From Bacilli bacterium (GTDB lineage Bacteria; Bacillota_I; Bacilli_A; RF39; UBA660), in contig JAQUUG010000004.1 in NCBI GenBank assembly GCA_028693965.1, forward strand, positions 1 through 33,041: 33,041 nucleotides of DNA, written 5' to 3'. This document shows positions 9,521-18,363 of this stretch, in pieces; positions within the stretch are counted from its first letter, which is position 1, and the number at the start of each line of letters is the position of its first letter. Both the position numbers and the translations under genes were made by a program. The notes below the pieces were generated by a model. The model worked only from the letters and a program-made list of their open reading frames with translations, did not search any database and had not been told where the DNA came from.

Positions 9521-10756
9521 ATGTTAGATGTAATTACCTATTATATAAAAAAATTACCAATTATAATATTAATAACTATTATTACGTCCTTAATAGGTAG
9601 TTTATATTTAAATAGTATTAATACAATAAATTATAAGGTAGAAAGTTCTATAATTTTAAAGAGCAGTAATCAAGAAGTTACTAGTGTAGAACTTAGTCTT
9701 AATCAAGCTCTTTTACCAACTTATAAAGAAATTGTGAAAAGTAAATTAGTTCTTAATGAAGTAATTACTAATTTAAATTTAAAATATAATTATGATGAGT
9801 TAAAGGAAATGGTTAATACAACCTCATCTTTAGATAGTAACATTATTAAAATAACAGTTACTAATGAAAATAATAATAATATTAAAGCAATAGTTAATGA
9901 AATAGTTACGGTTTTTAGTGATAAAATCGATGATATTTATCATTTAAATAATGTTTCTATTTTAGAAGAAGCAAATAGTATTACAATCATTTCTTCTTAT
10001 TATTGGTATTTATTAATTTTTGCTTTATCAGGAACCGTTATTTCTTTAATCTTAATTGGTATATTATACATGTTTGATAATATTATTAAAACAGAAAAGG
10101 ACATTGTCAAAAAAACAAAAATACCTTTACTTGGAATATTAAAATATACTAGTAATAAAACAGAAATAAATAAGAATGATGATATTAAAAATATTCGTAC
10201 TAATGTCTTATTTTCGATGATTGATCAAACTAAGAAAACAATTTTAATTACAAGTTCAAATCCAAAAGAGGGAAAGAGTTACGTTTCAGCCAATTTGGCA
10301 GCATCTTTTACCGAACTTGGATATAAAACATTACTAATTGATGCCGATATTAGAAAAGGACGTCAGCATTATATCTTTAATGTTTTTAATAAAAATGGTT
10401 TATCTAATACTTTATTATTAGATAAATTTGATATTTTAAAACAAGTTCAAAAGACAAAGATAGATAATCAATATATTTTGACAATGGGAGCAATACCTCC
10501 TAATCCTTCAGAAATGTTAAATAGTCATAAATTTGATCAACTATTAAAACAAGCAAATGCTGCTTTTGATATTGTTATTATCGATGCTCCACCAGTTAAC
10601 ATCGTTACTGACGCTTTGATTTTATCAAAAAAGGTGAGTCAAACGATTATTGTTGTTAAAGCTAATATGACAAGTTATAATGATTTAGACAAAAGCATTT
10701 CTAAAGTAAAAGATAATCTAACTGGTATCATTTACAATATGAAGGATGAACAATAA
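9521..10756 (+). CDS. Single-polypeptide chain-length determinant plus bacterial tyrosine kinase (Wzz-Wze/Wzc-like fusion) lacking a C-terminal tyrosine cluster
   Basis: N-terminal Wzz-like domain with two TM segments, then IRTNVLFSMIDQTKKTILITSSNPKEGKSYVSANLA (Walker A), LLIDADIRKGRQH (A'), FDIVIIDAPP (Walker B). C-terminus is VKDNLTGIIYNMKDEQ. ATG 9521 after SD aaggga. Confidence 0.88.
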   Translation: MLDVITYYIKKLPIIILITIITSLIGSLYLNSINTINYKVESSIILKSSNQEVTSVELSLNQALLPTYKEIVKSKLVLNEVITNLNLKYNYDELKEMVNTTSSLDSNIIKITVTNENNNNIKAIVNEIVTVFSDKIDDIYHLNNVSILEEANSITIISSYYWYLLIFALSGTVISLILIGILYMFDNIIKTEKDIVKKTKIPLLGILKYTSNKTEINKNDDIKNIRTNVLFSMIDQTKKTILITSSNPKEGKSYVSANLAASFTELGYKTLLIDADIRKGRQHYIFNVFNKNGLSNTLLLDKFDILKQVQKTKIDNQYILTMGAIPPNPSEMLNSHKFDQLLKQANAAFDIVIIDAPPVNIVTDALILSKKVSQTIIVVKANMTSYNDLDKSISKVKDNLTGIIYNMKDEQ

Positions 10757-10777
10757 TTTTTCTTGTTGCTAAATTTG

Positions 10778-10786
10778 TGGTATAAT
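10778..10786 (+). promoter_or_regulatory. Extended -10 promoter for the LtaS-like gene
   Basis: TGGTATAAT (TGN-TATAAT). No good -35 found. Confidence 0.45.
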
Positions 10787-10810
10787 GTAATACATATGGG
10801 AGTGATTTTA

Positions 10811-12694
10811 ATGAAAGAAAAAATTAATAACCTAATATCTAATTTATCTAGCATATTAAAAGATTTGTTTATTAAATATTATGGTTTTATATTTATATTT
10901 ATATTTATATTAATCATTGATTGGTATACTTATAATCTAGTTAGCAGTGTTAGTATAAGTAACAGTGGTAAACTTTCTTCATTTTTATTTACTCTTAGTT
11001 ATGTGGAATTATTTATCGCATTCTTATTACTTTTTTCAAAAAAATTAAGAAAAGTAATTTTACTTACAGCATCATTATTAATTACGATTATGTTTGTAGT
11101 CAATACTATTTATTTTAGTATGTTTGGGACTTTCTTTAGTTTTAATAATTTAGTTTTAGCAGGTGAAGGTTCAGGTTATTTTTTAACGGTCATAAATGCC
11201 TTAGATTTTAAACTAATTACTATTTTTGCATCTTTGTTAGTCATGATTGTTTTATCTTTTAAATATATGCCTAAACAAAGATATAAATCTGATATGACAT
11301 TTGCTATAATCTTACTGATTCTTGGTCTTTTCTCTAGAGGAAGTGCTCTAGTAAGCTTAGGGGACTCAGTTGATCCACTAGCGTGGAATGCCTGGTCACA
11401 TAAAAAAAATATCTATGATTCATATACTGATACTAAGAAAAGTATGAAATTATCAGGTTTTTATGAATATGTTCTTCGTGATTTATATTTGACTAGTACT
11501 ACTAAGAATATAGATGTTAAAGAATCGGTTACTTATTTAAATAATTACTTTACACCCAATGAAATTACAACTGATAGCAGTTATGAAGGTGTTTTTAAAG
11601 ATAAAAATGTCATTGTTGTCATGATGGAAACAATAGATTCATGGTTAGTAACAGAAGAAAATATGCCAACTGTTTATAAGTTAATGAATAGTGGTATTAA
11701 TTTTACTAATCACTTTTCGGTAATATACGGTGGGGGAGCTACTTTTAACAGTGAGTTCATGATTAATACTGGTTATATGACACCGTTTAATAGTCAGTTA
11801 GCAGCATATTCGTTTACCGAAAATGATTATGCTCAGTCTTTAGCTAACTTGTTTAAAAATGCTGGTTATAGTGCAAATAACATTCACTTTAATTATGGTA
11901 CTTATTATAATCGTGCTGATATGACGGAATCTTTTGGCTATGATGATTATATTAGTGCTTTAGAAATGGGATATGGAAATGAATCTAAATTAGATTCGTT
12001 TGTTATGACTGATGAAACCCTTCGCAATTTATTTTTACCTGATGGTAAGTTTATGACATATTACACCACTTATTCTGGTCATATGCCATATAACTATGAT
12101 GAATATTTATGTAGTACTATTGCTACTAAGTTTGGTGTAAGTGAAGAAGAAATAATGGCAGATGAAAACCTTAATTGTATAACTGTTCAAGCTAAAGAAA
12201 CGGATAATTTCTTTGAACTTTTACTTGAAAACTTAGAAGAAAAAGGTATTTTAGATGATACTGTTATTATTGGTATTACTGATCATTACGCTTATACTTT
12301 TAATGATCAAGAATATGTTTATGATATTAAAGGTGTTACTGATGAAAATATGATTCACAATGTTCCTTTCTTTATTTGGAGCAGTGATATTGAAAGCATG
12401 GAAATAGATGAAGTTAATTCTAATTTGGATGTTCTTCCAACTATTGCTAGTTTATTTGGACTTGATTATAATCCTACTTATTATTTAGGCAGTAATATTT
12501 TATCAGATACTTATTCACCATTTGTTTTCTTTAGTGATTATTCATGGTATGACGGTAATGTTTATTATAAAGATGGTTCGGTTGTTTTTGGAAATGCAAG
12601 TCAAGAATTAATTGAAGCTAATAGTGCGAAGGTTAATAGTATTTTAGATATTAATACTAAAGTTCTTGAAACTAATTATTTTGCTAATAAATAA
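10811..12694 (+). CDS. LtaS-like sulfatase-fold membrane protein (phosphoglycerol transferase family)
   Basis: N-terminal TM bundle, then VIVVMMETIDSWLVTEENMPTVYKLMNSG, GGGATFNSEF (nucleophile Thr region), YSGHMPY, GITDHYAYTF, VPFFIWS. ATG 10811 after SD gggagtg; the ORF-track start at 10763 is over-extended. Confidence 0.85.
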   Translation: MKEKINNLISNLSSILKDLFIKYYGFIFIFIFILIIDWYTYNLVSSVSISNSGKLSSFLFTLSYVELFIAFLLLFSKKLRKVILLTASLLITIMFVVNTIYFSMFGTFFSFNNLVLAGEGSGYFLTVINALDFKLITIFASLLVMIVLSFKYMPKQRYKSDMTFAIILLILGLFSRGSALVSLGDSVDPLAWNAWSHKKNIYDSYTDTKKSMKLSGFYEYVLRDLYLTSTTKNIDVKESVTYLNNYFTPNEITTDSSYEGVFKDKNVIVVMMETIDSWLVTEENMPTVYKLMNSGINFTNHFSVIYGGGATFNSEFMINTGYMTPFNSQLAAYSFTENDYAQSLANLFKNAGYSANNIHFNYGTYYNRADMTESFGYDDYISALEMGYGNESKLDSFVMTDETLRNLFLPDGKFMTYYTTYSGHMPYNYDEYLCSTIATKFGVSEEEIMADENLNCITVQAKETDNFFELLLENLEEKGILDDTVIIGITDHYAYTFNDQEYVYDIKGVTDENMIHNVPFFIWSSDIESMEIDEVNSNLDVLPTIASLFGLDYNPTYYLGSNILSDTYSPFVFFSDYSWYDGNVYYKDGSVVFGNASQELIEANSAKVNSILDINTKVLETNYFANK

Positions 12695-12711
12695 TATTGG
12701 AGGTGTGATAT

Positions 12712-14487
12712 ATGAGTTCTAATACTGGTTATCTTAGTATTGATAATAGACATAATGATAACAAAAACTATTTTCAAAGAAATCCTATTATTCCTAATAT
12801 GAGTGTATATAATATAATAGGAATGATTAGTTCTTTATATAGTGATTCTTTTGCTATTGATTGTTTAGATTTAAGAGTTACTTATCAAGAATTAATTGCT
12901 TCAGCAAATGTTTTAGCACGCTCTTACAAAGAATTAGGAATTAAAAAAGGTGACATTATTGTAGCATCTATGCCTAATTTTTTTCAAGCCTTAGCAGTTT
13001 ATCTTGGTGCAAATAAGATTGGAGCTGTAACGTCATTTTTAAACCCAGGTTGCTCAAAAGAAGAAATAAAATATTATTTAAATGAGTTTGGTTCACCACT
13101 TTATATTAATTATGATCAATCAATTGAATATAATAGTGAAATAAAAAGAGATACTAAAGTCAAACAAACAATAACTTTACATAAAAAAGATATTAATATT
13201 AAAACTTTTAATGACGTAAAAAAAGGTGATATTGGTTATAATGATTATTTATCTTTTAATGATATGAAGTTAGTTGCTGATTATTATAAAGGTTTCATCA
13301 ATCCATATCAAAGTAGTAGCAATGATGCTTTAATATTGTTTACTAGTGGATCATCTGGTCAACCTAAGTCAGTTGTTTTAACTAATAAGAATATTATAGC
13401 ATCAGGAATATATATGAAGAATACTGGTAATATTGTAACTAAGCATGGTGAAAAGTGTTTGATTTGTGTCCCATTTTCATATCCATATGGTCTTGTAACT
13501 TCTACTATTATGACATTACTTAGTGGAAGAGAAGCCATTTTGGCTCCCAATATGAATATGAATAATGTTAATTATTTTTTAAGGAAAAATCCTAACTATG
13601 TCTTTGGTAGCCCTGCTATTTTAGAACTTTTTGTTAGAGCTATTGAAGAATCTTTAGACTTATCATCTTTACAATACTTTATTTCAGGTGGTGATTTTTT
13701 AAGCCCGGCTAAAGTGAGAAATGGGATTGAAATTTTTAGAAAACATAATTCGATGGCCAATATATATATTGGTTCTGGAAATGCTGAAACTGCTGGAGCT
13801 TCTACCATTGCGATTGGTTCACCTGTTAAAATTGATACAGTTGGTAGAATTTTAACAGGTAGTAGAGCTGTTATGTTGGCTTTAGATAAGAATGGTAAAA
13901 TAAAAAAACCATATACTGAAGTTAAATATAATGAAGAGGGTTCTCTTTGTATTTCTGGAGATCATGTTTTTAAAAAATATTATAATGACAAAGAATTAAC
14001 TTCGGAAAACAAACTAATATATAATGGAAGAGAATATTTAATTACTGGTGCTGTTGGGACGGTAGATGATAAAGGATATTTTTACATGACGGGAAGGGCA
14101 TCAAGGTTTTATATAAAGGCTGATTCCAATAAAGTATATTTAGAACATCTACAAAGAATATTAAGTTATATTGATGTAGTTGATGATTGTGTAGCGGTTC
14201 CAATACCTAATGATGAAGAGCTTTTTCAAACTAAAGTTTTTATAAAATTAAAACAAGGTATTGAACCATCTGAACAAATTAAAAAATATCTTATCTATCA
14301 AATGCAACAACCATTTGATACTAAAGATAAAATAGCGCCTCTTAAAACATTTGAAATCCCATCTAGTATTGAATTTGTTGATACTATGAAAAGAATTATA
14401 GATTCTGAAAAAATAGATTATCGTTATTATGAAAAACTAGCCATGGAAGAATATGAAGTTCAAAAAAATAATTCTAGAACAAAATAA
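12712..14487 (+). CDS. Adenylate-forming enzyme (acyl-CoA synthetase/AMP-ligase superfamily), divergent
   Basis: LILFTSGSSGQPKSVVLTNKN (P-loop-like A3 motif); weaker A8 region ITGAVGTVDDKGYFYMTGRASRF; C-terminal MKRIIDSEKIDYR. SD ggaggtg upstream. Confidence 0.85.
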   Translation: MSSNTGYLSIDNRHNDNKNYFQRNPIIPNMSVYNIIGMISSLYSDSFAIDCLDLRVTYQELIASANVLARSYKELGIKKGDIIVASMPNFFQALAVYLGANKIGAVTSFLNPGCSKEEIKYYLNEFGSPLYINYDQSIEYNSEIKRDTKVKQTITLHKKDINIKTFNDVKKGDIGYNDYLSFNDMKLVADYYKGFINPYQSSSNDALILFTSGSSGQPKSVVLTNKNIIASGIYMKNTGNIVTKHGEKCLICVPFSYPYGLVTSTIMTLLSGREAILAPNMNMNNVNYFLRKNPNYVFGSPAILELFVRAIEESLDLSSLQYFISGGDFLSPAKVRNGIEIFRKHNSMANIYIGSGNAETAGASTIAIGSPVKIDTVGRILTGSRAVMLALDKNGKIKKPYTEVKYNEEGSLCISGDHVFKKYYNDKELTSENKLIYNGREYLITGAVGTVDDKGYFYMTGRASRFYIKADSNKVYLEHLQRILSYIDVVDDCVAVPIPNDEELFQTKVFIKLKQGIEPSEQIKKYLIYQMQQPFDTKDKIAPLKTFEIPSSIEFVDTMKRIIDSEKIDYRYYEKLAMEEYEVQKNNSRTK

Positions 14488-14496
14488 AATATTGTT

Positions 14497-14529
14497 AAAA
14501 GTGTTTTTAAAAAATATGAACACTTTTTT
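14497..14529 (+). terminator. Rho-independent terminator after the AMP-ligase gene
   Basis: AAAAGTGTT / AACACTTTT inverted repeat followed by a T-run. Confidence 0.7.
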
Positions 14530-14530
14530 G

Positions 14531-14539
14531 TGTTATAAT
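14531..14539 (+). promoter_or_regulatory. Extended -10 promoter for the histidine kinase gene
   Basis: TGTTATAAT immediately after the terminator T-run. Confidence 0.45.
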
Positions 14540-14562
14540 AATAAAGAAGGCGAGATGTAAAA

Positions 14563-16443
14563 ATGACTAGCGGTATTTATTTTCCTTTGTGTTGTCTTTT
14601 TTTTAGTATCCAATTTATGCTTGTTTATTTTTCTAAAAAACGAGTTAACAATATTGAAAATAAGATATATAAAGTAATGATTATTTCTAATTTTATTGGA
14701 TTAATTATTGAAATTATGTGCTTTTACTATATTAGAAACATAGTCCCTATCATTAGTAATATAATTCTTCGATCATATTTAATTTATCTTTGTTTTTTTA
14801 TAGGGGTTTTTACAAATTATATATCAGTTATTACATATAAAGCTAAACATGTTGATAAAGATATATATAAATTCTTTAAACTCATTGCTACTATTACTAC
14901 ATTACTGATAATATTTGAAATAATATTAATATTTATTTTACCAATGAAAATATATAACAATAATAATGTTGTTGCATATACATATGGTCCTGCGGTGCAG
15001 TTTGTGTATGTTGTAGCAGGTATATCAATTGCTATTTGGTTTTTTAACTTAGCTATTAATTTTAATAATATTAAAGATAAAAAATATTTACCGGTATTTA
15101 TTTTCTTGTTCATTGGAGCTATTGCATCAGTAGTTCAGTATTTTTGGCCTGCAATATTATTAATGACATCAATGGAAACGTTAGTTTGTTCATTAATGTT
15201 TCATACTATTGAAAATCCTGATTTGAAAATGATAGAAAAATTGGAATTAGCAAAAAATGTTGCTGAAAAAGCTAATCAAGCTAAAAGTGATTTTTTAAGT
15301 AGTATGAGTCATGAAATAAGAACTCCATTAAATGCGATAGTTGGTTTATCTGAAGATATTGCTACATATAAAGATAAAGTACCAAAAGAAGTTGTTGAAG
15401 ATACTGAAGATATTTTAAATGCTTCTAATACTTTACTTGAAATAGTTGGTAATATTTTGGATATCAATAAAATTGAAAGTGAAAAAATGGAAATAGTGGA
15501 AAGCCCATATAATTTGCGAGAAACAATTACTAAATTATGTAAAGTAACAACGACAAGGATAGAAAAAAAACCTATTGAATTTAAACTAGATATCGCGCCA
15601 GATATTCCAGATGAACTTATTGGAGATAAAGTCCATATTAAAGAAATTGTTAATAATTTACTTTCTAATGCAATCAAATATACTGATGCTGGAACTATTA
15701 ATTTAAGTGTAAAATGTGTTAATAATATAAATAAAAACACATCTAGAATAATTATTACTTGCCAAGATACTGGAAGAGGTATAAAAGCAGAACAAATAAA
15801 TAAATTATTTACTAAATTTGAACGACTAGACATTGAAAAAAATACTACTACTGAAGGAACAGGACTTGGTCTTGCTATTACCAAATCATTAGTTGAGATG
15901 ATGAATGGGAAAATTAACGTTCAAAGTCAGTTTGGTAAAGGGTCAATATTTATGATACAAATACCTCAAAAAATTAGCAAACTAACAAATATAATGGCAA
16001 AAGAGGAAGTACATGATACTACTAGTAAACTTCATCAGTTATCTAAAGAAACTAATGATATATATCATTATGGTTCCAAAAAGATTTTAATAGTTGATGA
16101 TAATATGTTAAATATCAAAGTTGCTAAAAGAGCTTTATCATCATTTAATTTTGAACTTGATGAGTGTTATGATGGAAAACAATGCTTAGATAAAATTGTT
16201 GATGGTAATGAATATGATCTGATTTTGATGGATATTATGATGCCTAATATGAGTGGTGAAACAGCTTTTAAAAAATTAAAAGAAAATCCAAGGTTTAATA
16301 TACCTACTATTGCATTAACGGCTGATGCAGTAGCTGATTCAAAAGAAAAGTATATTAATGAAGGATTTACCGATTATATTGCTAAACCATTTAGCAGAGA
16401 TCAAATTAAAGAAAAACTAGATTTAGTTTTTAATAATAATTAA
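14563..16443 (+). CDS. Membrane hybrid sensor histidine kinase (HisKA, HATPase, REC)
   Basis: Several N-terminal TM helices; H-box [20 protein letters not shown] boxes [26 protein letters not shown]; receiver [16 protein letters not shown]...[13 protein letters not shown]...IALTAD...YIAKPF. Confidence 0.95.
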   Translation: MTSGIYFPLCCLFFSIQFMLVYFSKKRVNNIENKIYKVMIISNFIGLIIEIMCFYYIRNIVPIISNIILRSYLIYLCFFIGVFTNYISVITYKAKHVDKDIYKFFKLIATITTLLIIFEIILIFILPMKIYNNNNVVAYTYGPAVQFVYVVAGISIAIWFFNLAINFNNIKDKKYLPVFIFLFIGAIASVVQYFWPAILLMTSMETLVCSLMFHTIENPDLKMIEKLELAKNVAEKANQAKSDFLSSMSHEIRTPLNAIVGLSEDIATYKDKVPKEVVEDTEDILNASNTLLEIVGNILDINKIESEKMEIVESPYNLRETITKLCKVTTTRIEKKPIEFKLDIAPDIPDELIGDKVHIKEIVNNLLSNAIKYTDAGTINLSVKCVNNINKNTSRIIITCQDTGRGIKAEQINKLFTKFERLDIEKNTTTEGTGLGLAITKSLVEMMNGKINVQSQFGKGSIFMIQIPQKISKLTNIMAKEEVHDTTSKLHQLSKETNDIYHYGSKKILIVDDNMLNIKVAKRALSSFNFELDECYDGKQCLDKIVDGNEYDLILMDIMMPNMSGETAFKKLKENPRFNIPTIALTADAVADSKEKYINEGFTDYIAKPFSRDQIKEKLDLVFNNN

Positions 16444-16460
16444 GTTGATCTTGTAATATT

Positions 16461-16490
16461 AAACAGCTACTAGAAATAGTAGCTGTTTTT
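16461..16490 (+). terminator. Rho-independent terminator after the histidine kinase gene
   Basis: AAACAGCTACTA-GAAA-TAGTAGCTGTTT (perfect 12-bp stem, GAAA loop) plus T-run. Confidence 0.85.
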
Positions 16491-16572
16491 AAGTAAGAAA
16501 TTAAATTATTATGTAGGATATTAATTATAGAAACAGCAATATTTTAATAGACAAAAAGTAGATATAATTTAT

Positions 16573-16601
16573 TTTACATATAAAGTATTTAATGATATAA
16601 T
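16573..16601 (+). promoter_or_regulatory. galE: Sigma-A-type promoter for galE
   Basis: TTTACA (16573-16578), 17-nt spacer, TGA-TATAAT (-10 at 16596-16601). Confidence 0.65.
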
Positions 16602-16619
16602 TTTTAAAGGAGGATTTTT

Positions 16620-17603
16620 ATGAAAGTATTAGTGGTAGGTGGAACTGGTTATATTGGTAGTCATGCCGTTTTAGAATTACTAAAAGATGATCATGAAGTA
16701 GTTGTATTAGATAATTTATCAACAGGAAGAAAAACTTCTATTTTAGAGAAAGTGACTTTCTATTATGGCGATATTACTAAAAAAGAAGATTTATTTAATG
16801 TGTTTCTTGAAGAGTGTAAAAAGAAACCTTTTGATGTTGTTATGCACTTCGCATCTAAATTATTAGTTGGCGAAAGTATGAGTATGCCTTCTGAATATTA
16901 TCAAAACAATGTTGAAGGGGTAAGACTTTTATTAGATACGATGCGTGAATTTAATATTAAAAATATTATTTTTTCATCAACAGCAGCGGTGTATGGTAAT
17001 CCTATTAATGGTGTGTGTTATGAAGAAGATTTATTAAAACCAATTAATCCTTATGGAGAGACAAAATTAGTCTGTGAAAATATGATTAAATGGTATAGTA
17101 AGGCTTATGATATGCATTATGTTATTTTTAGATACTTTAATGTAGCAGGAGCTGATAGTTCTTTAGAAATAGGGTATAACTATAATAAAAAGGTAATAAC
17201 GCATTTAATACCAATTGTAGCTGAAACAATATTAAATATTAGAGATAAGTTTACAGTTTTTGGTGATGATTATAATACTGAAGATGGAACTTGTATTAGA
17301 GATTATATTCATGTTTCTGATCTAGCGCACGCTCATTTATTAGGTGCTAAATATATTTGGGATGGTAATGACAGCACAATTATTAATTTGGGTTCTAATA
17401 ATGGTTATTCCGTTAAAGAAATTATTGAAGCTGCTTTAAAATGTGGCGATGTTAATTATGTTATTGGTGAAAGAAGAGCTGGGGATCCTGATGTCTTGAT
17501 TGCTTCTAATCAAAGAGCTAAAGATATATTACATTTTGAAACAAAATATAATATTGATGATATTATCACATCAGAAGTTGCTTATCGTAAAAAGTTAGGT
17601 TAA
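16620..17603 (+). CDS. galE: UDP-glucose 4-epimerase
   Basis: MKVLVVGGTGYIGSHAVLELLKDDHEVVVLDNLSTG, SSTAAVYG, YGETKLVCE, FRYFNVAGA, DGTCIRDYIHVSDLAHAH. SD aaaggagg. Confidence 0.95.
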   Translation: MKVLVVGGTGYIGSHAVLELLKDDHEVVVLDNLSTGRKTSILEKVTFYYGDITKKEDLFNVFLEECKKKPFDVVMHFASKLLVGESMSMPSEYYQNNVEGVRLLLDTMREFNIKNIIFSSTAAVYGNPINGVCYEEDLLKPINPYGETKLVCENMIKWYSKAYDMHYVIFRYFNVAGADSSLEIGYNYNKKVITHLIPIVAETILNIRDKFTVFGDDYNTEDGTCIRDYIHVSDLAHAHLLGAKYIWDGNDSTIINLGSNNGYSVKEIIEAALKCGDVNYVIGERRAGDPDVLIASNQRAKDILHFETKYNIDDIITSEVAYRKKLG

Positions 17604-17606
17604 GTT

Positions 17607-18143
17607 ATGAATAAAATCAGTAAGTATTTATCTGATAATTTAAAAAAGGCTAAAGGTAGTGTTTTAGCTATTGGTTTAAATGATCAAAAACTATTAGATG
17701 ACATGGAAAAAAATAATGATATTACTTATGTGGAGTTATTAAGTACTAATATAGGTAGTGATGGCAGCAAGAAAAGTTGGTTTACTAAAAAAGTAACTAT
17801 TAAAGAGTTTAAGAAAAAATATAAAAAAAAGAAGATTAATTATATTGTTTGTGATTATCATTTAATAAAAGATCAATTAAAACACTTTATTAAAAATAGT
17901 GTTTATATTAATAAAGAGTATTTATATTTATTTGGTGATAAAGATGAGATAGATATTGATTTAATTACTAAAAGGTATAGTAGATATAATACTAGTATAG
18001 ATATTATTGAGAATAATAAAGAAGTTTTAATTGTTATTAATAATTCTAAAGCTAAAAATCATTTTTTTAAAGACATTTATTATTTAATTATTGATAGTTT
18101 ATATAATGTTTTAGATTTACTTGGCACATTTTTGGCTAACTAG
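17607..18143 (+). CDS. Hypothetical protein, 178 aa, possibly a degenerate nucleotide/SAM-binding-like fold
   Basis: Open frame 4 nt after galE; lysine-rich; KGSVLAIGLNDQKLLDDM and INYIVCDYHLI look Rossmann-like, but no catalytic motif is recognised. Confidence 0.6.
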   Translation: MNKISKYLSDNLKKAKGSVLAIGLNDQKLLDDMEKNNDITYVELLSTNIGSDGSKKSWFTKKVTIKEFKKKYKKKKINYIVCDYHLIKDQLKHFIKNSVYINKEYLYLFGDKDEIDIDLITKRYSRYNTSIDIIENNKEVLIVINNSKAKNHFFKDIYYLIIDSLYNVLDLLGTFLAN

Positions 18144-18160
18144 GAATAGTTAGCTTTTTT
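18135..18160 (+). terminator. Rho-independent terminator overlapping the stop codon of the 178-aa ORF
   Basis: GCTAACTA-GGAA-TAGTTAGC (perfect 8-bp stem) then TTTTTT. The TAG stop (18141-18143) lies in the hairpin. Confidence 0.75.
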
Positions 18161-18169
18161 ATATGCATA

Positions 18170-18178
18170 TGATATAAT
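18170..18178 (+). promoter_or_regulatory. Extended -10 promoter-like element downstream of the terminator
   Basis: TGATATAAT. Confidence 0.35.
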
Positions 18179-18306
18179 TATGGTTATTGAGTAGAAATGG
18201 TAGTGTTTATTAATTATAACTAAAATAGTAATATATCTTTTATTTTCTCAAATATTGAAAAATTTTACACAAAAAATATATTTCTGTCGAAAATATGAAA
18301 AATTTG

Positions 18307-18315
18307 TGATATACT
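18307..18315 (+). promoter_or_regulatory. Extended -10 promoter-like element upstream of the priming sugar transferase
   Basis: TGATATACT; possible weak -35 TGTCGA at 18285-18290. Confidence 0.4.
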
Positions 18316-18363
18316 AATTACACGGAGTTAATTTTATGCAGTAATTGAATGGGGTGAATTACA

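Noticed and set aside
14817-15113. 98-aa minus-strand ORF
   Set aside because: Antisense to the kinase transmembrane region; shadow ORF.
15309-15884. 191-aa minus-strand ORF opposite the histidine kinase
   Set aside because: Fully antisense to a clear HisKA/HATPase coding region; composition looks like a complement shadow ORF with no recognisable domain or SD.
18161-18170. ATATGCATAT palindrome, also present near 29679-29688
   Set aside because: Only two copies of a short AT-rich palindrome; insufficient to claim a regulatory motif.
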